Source: Liminaster sp017519885
Lineage (GTDB): Bacteria > Bacteroidota > Bacteroidia > Bacteroidales > UBA3663
Length of the DNA: 64,000 nucleotides
Direction of reading: 5' to 3'
NCBI GenBank assembly: GCA_017519885.1
Contig: JAFWRO010000063.1
Location: 62,001-126,000 of the forward strand
Shown here piece after piece: positions 58,677 through 64,000 of the stretch (the first letter of the stretch is position 1; every line of letters starts with the position of its first letter). The translations under genes were made by a program, and so were the position numbers. The notes under the pieces are model-generated. The model was given only the letters and a program-made list of their open reading frames with translations. It was not told the DNA's origin and did no database searches.

Positions 58677-60017
58677 ATGAAACTATCAATCGAAAAAGCA
58701 CAATGCTTTGTTCCCGCTGGGACATTGGCATCCGTCGCCGCTCAGACCGCCGCTTGCAACGAACTCCTCGAGTCCGGTAAGGGTGCTGGTAACGACTTCT
58801 TGGGCTGGGTTCACCTTCCCTCTAGCATCACCGAAGAATTCCTCAACGACGTTCAGGCTACCGCCGACCTCCTTCGCGAGAAGTGCGAAGTCGTTGTCGT
58901 AGCTGGCATCGGTGGTTCCTATCTCGGCCCTCGTGCCGTCAACGAGGCTTTGGCAAGCGCTTTCGATGCTTACCAGACCACCCGTAAGAATCCTATTGTA
59001 GTCTATGCCGGCAACAACATCGGTGAGGACTACCTCGCCGACCTCTTCGACATCCTGAAGGAGAAGGAGTTCGGTATCATCAATATCTCCAAGTCAGGCA
59101 CTACCACCGAGACCGCCCTCACTTTCCGCATCCTTAAGACGATGCTCGAAGAGAAGGTTGGCAAGGCTGAGGCTCAAAAGCGCATCGTGGCAGTTACCGA
59201 TGCCAAGCGTGGCGCTCTCTGCACCCTTGCTACCAAGGAGGGTTACAAGAAGTATGTCATCCCCGATGACGTAGGAGGTCGTTTCTCGGTGCTCACTCCT
59301 GTAGGTCTCATCGCCATCGCCGTTGCTGGCAACGACATCAAGGCCCTCGTACGTGGCGCCCAGGATATGGAGAAAGCCACTGGCGTCGATGTTCCTTATG
59401 CTGAGAACCCAGCTGCCCAGTATGCTGCCGTTCGTAACGCGCTCTATCAGTTTGGCAAGAAGACCGAGATTCTGGTCAACTATCAGCCCAAGCTTCATTA
59501 CATGTCCGAATGGTGGAAGCAGCTCTATGGTGAGTCTGAGGGCAAGGACCACAAGGGCATATTCCCGGCTTCTGTCGATTTCACAACCGATCTGCACTCT
59601 ATGGGCCAGTGGATCCAGGAAGGCGAGCGCACCATCTTCGAGACCGTCATCTCCATCAAGAACCCCAACCGCACCGTGGTTGTTCCTTCCGACGAAGAGA
59701 ATCTCGATGGCCTGAACTTCCTCGCTGGCAAGCGTGTAGACCAGGTCAACAAGATGGCCGAACTCGGCACCCAGATTGCCCATGTCGATGGCGGTGTGCC
59801 CAACATGAAGATCGAGATCGACAAGCTCGACGAGTACAACCTCGGCCAGCTCATCTACTTCTTCGAGCGCGCTTGCGGTATCTCTGGCTACATCCTCGGT
59901 GTCAACCCATTCAACCAGCCAGGTGTTGAGGCTTACAAGAAGAACATGTTCGCTCTCCTCGAGAAGCCAGGTTACGAAGAGGCTACCAAGGCCATCAAGG
60001 CTCGTCTCGCCGAATAA
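58677..60017 (+). CDS. pgi: Glucose-6-phosphate isomerase
   Basis: The 446-aa protein is of the short bacterial PGI type: GIGGSYLGPRAVNEAL (about 80-95), NISKSGTTTETAL (about 138-150), VGGRFSVLTPVGL, and the late catalytic region FFERACGISGYILGVNPFNQPGVEAYKKNMF with the conserved Lys. It interconverts glucose-6-phosphate and fructose-6-phosphate. Strongly biased codons suggest high expression. It follows gpsA by 130 bp. Confidence 0.98.
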   Translation: MKLSIEKAQCFVPAGTLASVAAQTAACNELLESGKGAGNDFLGWVHLPSSITEEFLNDVQATADLLREKCEVVVVAGIGGSYLGPRAVNEALASAFDAYQTTRKNPIVVYAGNNIGEDYLADLFDILKEKEFGIINISKSGTTTETALTFRILKTMLEEKVGKAEAQKRIVAVTDAKRGALCTLATKEGYKKYVIPDDVGGRFSVLTPVGLIAIAVAGNDIKALVRGAQDMEKATGVDVPYAENPAAQYAAVRNALYQFGKKTEILVNYQPKLHYMSEWWKQLYGESEGKDHKGIFPASVDFTTDLHSMGQWIQEGERTIFETVISIKNPNRTVVVPSDEENLDGLNFLAGKRVDQVNKMAELGTQIAHVDGGVPNMKIEIDKLDEYNLGQLIYFFERACGISGYILGVNPFNQPGVEAYKKNMFALLEKPGYEEATKAIKARLAE

Positions 60018-60052
60018 TTGCCGAACGGGTCCATCCCGTCCCTCACATTAAG

Positions 60053-60098
60053 GTTCGAGGGGTTTCGTCCCAATGGAACGAACCCCTCGACTCTTTTT
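60053..60098 (+). terminator. Terminator of pgi
   Basis: TCGAGGGGTT with AACCCCTCGA (and further pairs across the TCGTCC/GGAACG side) form a stem, followed by CTCTTTTT. Confidence 0.8.
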
Positions 60099-60109
60099 AA
60101 TTTAAATCA

Positions 60110-60184
60110 TTTTTCGTTATCCAGGAATCCCGCTTCCTCGGTATCCCGATATTCCGAAATCCCGAATCCCGAAATAACGAAAAA
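60110..60184. repeat. Inverted repeat with CCCGA-rich interior in the HAD gene leader
   Basis: TTTTTCGTTAT (60110-60120) and ATAACGAAAAA (60174-60184) are perfect 11-bp inverted arms enclosing about 53 bp in which (A)ATCCCG/CCCGA recurs five to six times. It ends 17 bp before the ATG at 60202. Confidence 0.6.
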
Positions 60185-60201
60185 AATATATTTCCTCTCC
60201 A

Positions 60202-60903
60202 ATGCTAAAAGCATTTCTTTTCGATATGGACGGCGTGCTCTTCGACAGCATGCCAAAACATGCGGAAGCATGGTATCAGATCATGGGCGAACACTATGGC
60301 TTCGCCTGCGATCGCACCTTCTTCTATCTCTGCGAAGGTGCGACCGGACAACAGGTCATCGATGACTTCTTCGTTGAGCAACGCGGACGTCATGCCGAGC
60401 CTTGGGAGATTGAGATGATTTACAAGGAGAAGTCGCAGGCCTTCGTGCAAATGGGCCAGGCAGAACCTATGCCAGGCGCTGCCGATGTGCTTCGTAAAGT
60501 AGGGGAGAAGGGCCTCATTCGCGTCCTGGTTACAGGTAGTGGTCAGCCCTCGCTCCTTAGCAAACTGAATTTTGTTTATCCGAATGTTTTCGACCCCAGT
60601 CGAATGGTCTCCGCGAAGGATTGTCCCATCGGTCATGGCAAACCTATGCCCGATCCCTATCTCATGGGCCTGCGTAAGGCAGGCAACCTCGATCCCTCCG
60701 AAGCTATCGTCGTCGAGAATGCTCCACTCGGTGTCCAGGCAGGTCATGCCGCTGGCATCTTCACCGTCGCTGTTAACACTGGCCCCCTCGACCCAAAGGT
60801 CCTCCGCAAGGCTGGCGCCGACATCGTTCTCTCCAGTATGTCCGAACTCGCCACCCGCTTCGACGAAATCCTCACCCTCCACGCCGCTCACACCCACAAA
60901 TAA
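60202..60903 (+). CDS. HAD-superfamily hydrolase (beta-phosphoglucomutase-like)
   Basis: The 233-aa protein has HAD motif I FLFDMDGVLFDSM (Asp nucleophile near residue 9), motif II LVTGSGQ, motif III Lys in GKPMPDPYL and motif IV VVENAPLGVQAG. The helical cap between motif I and II has the length of beta-phosphoglucomutase/phosphoglycolate-phosphatase relatives. It probably dephosphorylates or isomerises a small sugar phosphate. Substrate unknown. Confidence 0.9.
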   Translation: MLKAFLFDMDGVLFDSMPKHAEAWYQIMGEHYGFACDRTFFYLCEGATGQQVIDDFFVEQRGRHAEPWEIEMIYKEKSQAFVQMGQAEPMPGAADVLRKVGEKGLIRVLVTGSGQPSLLSKLNFVYPNVFDPSRMVSAKDCPIGHGKPMPDPYLMGLRKAGNLDPSEAIVVENAPLGVQAGHAAGIFTVAVNTGPLDPKVLRKAGADIVLSSMSELATRFDEILTLHAAHTHK

Positions 60904-61030
60904 AAGATTGCAGAGAATCGAGTGTGTCTATCATTAACGAGTAATTAACGGCCCATTACACGGTCATTAATGTAAAATTTAAAATACTCATCCAACCCCA
61001 ATTCTCTAATTGTTGATATAGATAAAAAAG

Positions 61031-61057
61031 AAAAGAGGACCGTTGAGGTCCTCTTTT
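61031..61057. terminator. Bidirectional terminator between the HAD gene and tRNA-Arg
   Basis: AAAAGAGGACC and GGTCCTCTTTT form a perfect 11-bp stem with a 5-nt loop; A- and T-runs on the two sides allow termination in both directions. Confidence 0.85.
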
Positions 61058-61063
61058 CGTGAG

Positions 61064-61137
61064 TGATTCGACGGGGATTCGAACCCCGGACCGACTGCTT
61101 AGAAGGCAGTTGCTCTATCCAGCTGAGCTATCGAACC
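61064..61137 (-). tRNA. tRNA-Arg (anticodon TCT)
   Basis: On the minus strand the 74-nt sequence folds as a tRNA: acceptor GGTTCGA with TCGAATC plus discriminator A, D-arm AGCTCAGCTGGATAGAGC, anticodon stem CTGCC-TTCTAAG-CAG region with TCT at 61101-61103, and T-arm CGGGGTTCGAATCCCCG. CCA is not encoded. It reads AGA/AGG arginine codons. Confidence 0.96.
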
Positions 61138-61154
61138 ATCATTTTTTTGCGGGC

Positions 61155-61187
61155 GCAAAGATAGCGATTATCTTCGAGATTTCCAAA
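61155..61187 (-). promoter_or_regulatory. Promoter of tRNA-Arg
   Basis: On the minus strand, TTTG (61184-61187), exactly 20 bp, then TATCTTTGC (61155-61163), 18 bp before the tRNA 5' end. Confidence 0.85.
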
Positions 61188-61270
61188 TTTTCGGCGAAAT
61201 ATTTTCAGAATTCTGTATTGTTGGAGCCTGTCAGCTGTATTTCCGATAGCTCGCGTTGCCAGAAAACCGA

Positions 61271-62083
61271 TTATTGCTTGTCCTTTTCAGCAGCAGCGGC
61301 ACGCATGGCAACCTCTTCCGTTGTAGACGGCTGGTCGAACTTCTTGCGGATGAAGACGAAGTTGCGGCCAAGATACTTTTCGCGCACGATAGGATTGGCT
61401 GCAAGCTCTTCGCTAGTGCCCTGGAATAGGATCTTGCCCTCGAAGAGCAGGTAGGCACGATCGACGATCGAGAGCGTCTCAGGTGCATTGTGGTCAGTGA
61501 TGAGGATGCCGATGTTCTTGTCCTTGAGCTTATAGACGATGTACTGGATGTCCTCGACGGCAATGGGGTCGACGCCTGCAAAAGGCTCGTCGAGCATGAT
61601 GAACTTGGGACTGATGGCCAGGCAGCGTGCAATCTCACAACGACGACGTTCGCCACCCGACAGACGATCGCCCAGGTTCTTGCGCACCTTCTGCAGTCGG
61701 AACTCGGCGATGAGCGACTCGAGCTTGTCGCGCTGCTCTTCGGGCGTCATGGTGGTCATCTCGAGCGTGGCACGCAGGTTGTCCTCCACCGACATCTTTC
61801 GATAGACCGACGCCTCCTGTGCCAGGTAGCCGATGCCCAGTTTGGCACGACGATAGACGGGCAGCTTGGTGATCTCCTGGTCATCGAGGAAGATGCGTCC
61901 CTCGTTGGGCGTCACTAATCCAGTGGTCATATAGAACGTGGTCGTCTTACCGGCGCCATTGGGGCCCAGCAGACCTACGATCTCGCCCTGACGGACATCG
62001 ATGCTCACATGATCGGCCACCGTACGAGGCCCATATCGCTTGACGAGGTTGTCGGTGCGAAGCACACTCACATGCTCTTCCAT
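61271..62083 (-). CDS. lptB: LPS export ABC transporter ATP-binding protein
   Basis: The 270-aa ATPase has Walker A GPNGAGKTTT (about 40-49), Q-loop YLAQEASVYRKMS, signature LSGGERRRCEIAR, Walker B FIMLDEPFAGVDP and switch His in ITDHN. LVKRYGPRTVADHVSIDV and EELAANPIVREKYLG are typical of LptB, which powers LPS extraction from the inner membrane with LptFG. A C-terminal tail of about 30 residues (FDQPSTTEEVAMRAAAAEKDKQ) follows the usual end. ATG 62083 gives the conserved start. It is divergent from the mlaE-like gene. Confidence 0.95.
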   Translation of the reverse strand: MEEHVSVLRTDNLVKRYGPRTVADHVSIDVRQGEIVGLLGPNGAGKTTTFYMTTGLVTPNEGRIFLDDQEITKLPVYRRAKLGIGYLAQEASVYRKMSVEDNLRATLEMTTMTPEEQRDKLESLIAEFRLQKVRKNLGDRLSGGERRRCEIARCLAISPKFIMLDEPFAGVDPIAVEDIQYIVYKLKDKNIGILITDHNAPETLSIVDRAYLLFEGKILFQGTSEELAANPIVREKYLGRNFVFIRKKFDQPSTTEEVAMRAAAAEKDKQ

Positions 62084-62163
62084 CTTTATATCGCGAATTA
62101 GAATTACTGAATAATATTGTTCGCATGGAGCGGACAAAAGTTCGAATTTCGATGTATTGCGGC

Positions 62164-62172
62164 GCAAAGATA
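62164..62172 (-). promoter_or_regulatory. -7 promoter box of lptB
   Basis: TATCTTTGC on the minus strand, 80 bp before the lptB start; no clear -33. Confidence 0.65.
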
Positions 62173-62200
62173 GTGAATTTTTCTCAATATCGAAACATTT

Positions 62201-62235
62201 TTTGTCCACTTTATCATTTTTTTAGTTATCTTTGC
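62201..62235 (+). promoter_or_regulatory. Promoter of the mlaE-like gene
   Basis: TTTG (62201-62204), 22 bp, then TATCTTTGC (62227-62235). It decides the start of the next gene: an in-frame TTG at 62232 lies within the -7 box and is rejected. Confidence 0.75.
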
Positions 62236-62258
62236 ACCGCAAAAAAGAAAAAGTAGAT

Positions 62259-63005
62259 ATGCTGCTGACAAATTGGATACGTGATTTCGGTAAATATGTT
62301 CTCTTGATGAAGCGAGTCTTCACCAAGCCCGATCGTTGGAATATGTTCGGTCGCCAATACCTGCATGAGAGTACGGGCCTGGTAATCGACTCGATAGGCA
62401 TCATCGGCATCATCTCGCTGTTCATCGGTGCCGTGTCGTGCATCCAGATCCAGAAGAACCTCGACAACCCGTTCCTCCCGCAGTACCTCATCGGCTTTGC
62501 AACGCGCGAGATGCTCATGCTCGAATTCTCGTCTGCCATCCTCTGTCTGATTCTTGCCGGCAAGGTTGGTTCGAACATCGCCTCTGAGATAGGCACAATG
62601 CGCGTGACGGAGCAGATCGATGCCATGGAGATCATGGGCGTGAATTCGGCCAACTACCTCATCTTGCCGAAGGTTTGTGCTGTGATTTCGCTGATGCCCA
62701 TCCTCGTTATTCTCTCCATTGCACTGGGTTTGGTGGGTGGTGGCATCCTTTGTATGCTGACGGGTCAACCCACTGTCGACGATTACGTCACGGGCATACA
62801 GTTCTATTTCGACATCGGCCACATCGATTATGCCATACAGAAGTCGATGATCTTCGGATTCATCATCACCACGGTCTCAGGTTATTTCGGCTATACGGTC
62901 AAAGGCGGCGCCTTGCAGGTAGGCCGCAACTCGACTCAGGCAGTTGTCATTAGCTCCATCATGATTCTGATGGCCGACGTCGTGAGCACGAAACTGCTCC
63001 TCTGA
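62259..63005 (+). CDS. mlaE: MlaE-family ABC transporter permease
   Basis: The 248-aa inner-membrane protein matches the MlaE permease family: SIGIIGIISLFIGAVSCIQ, LEFSSAILCLILAGKVGSNIASEIGTMRVTEQIDAMEIMG (the conserved EIGTM-x5-IDA block) and C-terminal GGALQVGRNSTQAVVISSIMI. Five or so membrane helices. It carries phospholipids between the membranes, with an MlaF-type ATPase and an MlaD-type binding protein. Neither lies next to it here; the next gene starts a different pathway. Confidence 0.9.
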   Translation: MLLTNWIRDFGKYVLLMKRVFTKPDRWNMFGRQYLHESTGLVIDSIGIIGIISLFIGAVSCIQIQKNLDNPFLPQYLIGFATREMLMLEFSSAILCLILAGKVGSNIASEIGTMRVTEQIDAMEIMGVNSANYLILPKVCAVISLMPILVILSIALGLVGGGILCMLTGQPTVDDYVTGIQFYFDIGHIDYAIQKSMIFGFIITTVSGYFGYTVKGGALQVGRNSTQAVVISSIMILMADVVSTKLLL

Positions 63006-63041
63006 TTTTTGTCACGAATTTAAGAATTAGAAAATTGTCTA

Positions 63042-63127
63042 GCTCTACGGATTTACGCAGATTTCACGGATTTCTGTATGGTCGGGACAAATAGATAATC
63101 TGATTAATCCGATTCAATTCGTAGAGC
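63042..63127. repeat. Inverted repeat in the leader of the cytidylyltransferase fusion gene
   Basis: GCTCTACG (63042-63049) and CGTAGAGC (63120-63127) are inverted arms; pairing continues weakly inward (GATT / AATT). The interior has repeated ACGGATTT and TGATTAATCCGATT pieces, like dispersed Bacteroidales intergenic repeats. It lies 31 bp before the ATG at 63159. Confidence 0.5.
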
Positions 63128-63158
63128 ATATTACGAACAAACTCGCAAAAACAAGCAT

Positions 63159-64000
63159 ATGATCAAAGTTATTACCTACGGCACATACGACCTCCTTCAT
63201 CAAGGTCACATTAACCTCCTTCGCCGAGCTAAGGAACTCGGCGACTACCTCATTGTTGGTGTCACCAGCGACAGCTTCGACCGCGGTCGCGGCAAGCTCA
63301 ACGTGCGCAATAACGTTCTCGAGCGTGTCGAGGCCGTTAAGGCAACGGGCTACGCCGACGAAGTCATCATCGAGGACTACCTCGGCCAGAAGATCGACGA
63401 TATCCAGAAGTACGATGTCGATATCTTTGCCATCGGCAGCGACTGGGTGGGCAAGTTCGACTACCTCAACGAATACTGCAAGGTGGTCTATCTGCCCCGT
63501 ACCGAAGGCATCAGCAGCACTATGCTCCGTGCCAAGAGCCAGGACGTCTATCGCATCGGAGTCATCGGTAGTGGTCGCATCGCACATCGCTTCGTGCCCG
63601 AGACCAAGGTTGTGAATGGGGCAGAGGTAGTGGCAGTCCTGAATCCCGACAAGGAACAGGCAGAGGCCTTCGCCAAGGCACACGGCATTGAAGGCTTCAC
63701 CGACTTCGACGAGTTCATCTCCCACGTCGATGCCGTTTATATTGCCTCCCCGCATCTCACGCACTACGACTACGCCAAGCGCAGTCTTCTTGCAGGCAAG
63801 CACGTGTTGTGCGAAATCCCCTTCACGCTTAGCAAGGCCGAAACTCTTGAACTCTACCATTTCGCCGAGGAACGCGACCTCATCCTTATGGAAGCCAGCA
63901 AGACTGCCTATTGTCCCGCTTTTGGTCATGTTGTTACCTTGGTTAAAAGCGGCATCATTGGCGATGTAGTCGATGTGCAGGCTTCCTTGAGTAAGATGGT
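63159..64000 (+). CDS. TagD-like cytidylyltransferase fused to Gfo/Idh/MocA oxidoreductase (3' end outside window)
   Basis: About 280 residues are visible, with no stop before the window ends. Residues 1-130 are a glycerol-3-phosphate cytidylyltransferase-type domain: VITYGTYDLLHQGHINLLRRA with the H-x-G-H motif, and the RTEGISSTMLR signature. After a short joint, residues from about 134 on begin a Rossmann domain (VYRIGVIGSGRIAHRF) and continue as a Gfo/Idh/MocA dehydrogenase: DAVYIASPHLTHYDYAKRSLLAGKHVLCEIPFTL. The first half would make a CDP-activated polyol; the second would oxidise or reduce a sugar-like substrate with NAD(P). Probably a surface-glycan or phosphopolyol pathway; unproven. 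Confidence 0.88.
   Translation, partial: MIKVITYGTYDLLHQGHINLLRRAKELGDYLIVGVTSDSFDRGRGKLNVRNNVLERVEAVKATGYADEVIIEDYLGQKIDDIQKYDVDIFAIGSDWVGKFDYLNEYCKVVYLPRTEGISSTMLRAKSQDVYRIGVIGSGRIAHRFVPETKVVNGAEVVAVLNPDKEQAEAFAKAHGIEGFTDFDEFISHVDAVYIASPHLTHYDYAKRSLLAGKHVLCEIPFTLSKAETLELYHFAEERDLILMEASKTAYCPAFGHVVTLVKSGIIGDVVDVQASLSKM

Overview
The window reads as chromosomal DNA of a Bacteroidales bacterium, most likely Prevotella-like. The evidence is: the Bacteroidetes promoter form (TTTG, about 19-20 bp, then TAnnTTTGC) in front of most transcription units; secreted proteins ending in type IX secretion (T9SS) sorting tails, including the Prevotella-style ending 'GIYIVNGKKVVVK'; DUF3575-type outer-membrane proteins; a CapD/FlaA1-like polysaccharide enzyme; and two adjacent cstA genes. 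Species cannot be fixed from this sequence alone.

Layout. 1-740 is the 3' end of a membrane-anchored regulator. 990-8853 is a secretion island: two proteins with peptidase-S74 (endosialidase chaperone-like) domains and T9SS tails, an FkbM methyltransferase, a small exported protein, a gingipain-like C25 peptidase and a CotH-like protein. The stretch 3055-7400 is visibly AT-richer than its flanks. It is followed at 8857-9266 by an array of ten palindromes on an exact 42-bp pitch. Next come ndk (minus) and an inner-membrane protein. A minus-strand block fbp-holB-GT4-GT2 follows, then folC (minus), divergent from ftsY. The run ftsY - GH31 glucosidase - rimO - small protein - TPR protein - guaA is co-directional.

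26582-36769 is a tight five-gene cluster of exported and outer-membrane proteins (helical protein, two DUF3575-like proteins, an OmpA-like 1081-aa protein, a 1023-aa multi-barrel protein). A FadL-like barrel and a TPR protein follow. 39963-40118 is a 51-aa gene of a recurring Bacteroidales short-protein class. nagB precedes a sugar-nucleotide operon at 41462-47852: FlaA1-like dehydratase, galacturonokinase-like GHMP kinase, UDP-glucuronate 4-epimerase-like enzyme, sugar-1-phosphate nucleotidyltransferase and DegT aminotransferase. This looks like salvage of a uronic acid into UDP-sugars for surface glycans. A 56-aa 2[4Fe-4S] ferredoxin lies on the minus strand at 47993-48163.

48430-63005 is mostly housekeeping: cstA-cstA-recG, a cysteine desulfidase-like gene with a CRP-like regulator, lysS-gpsA-pgi, a HAD phosphatase, tRNA-Arg(TCT), and lptB divergent from an mlaE-like permease. 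The window ends inside a gene fusing a TagD-like cytidylyltransferase to a Gfo/Idh/MocA oxidoreductase.

The most unusual signals are non-coding. They are the 42-bp palindrome array with one register-preserving variant, and a family of inverted-repeat elements (896-949 and 10171-10315) that sit at matching places in two unrelated gene leaders, between the promoter and about 40 bp before the start codon. The strongest coding candidates for undescribed biology are the envelope operon 26582-36769 and the uronate-salvage operon.
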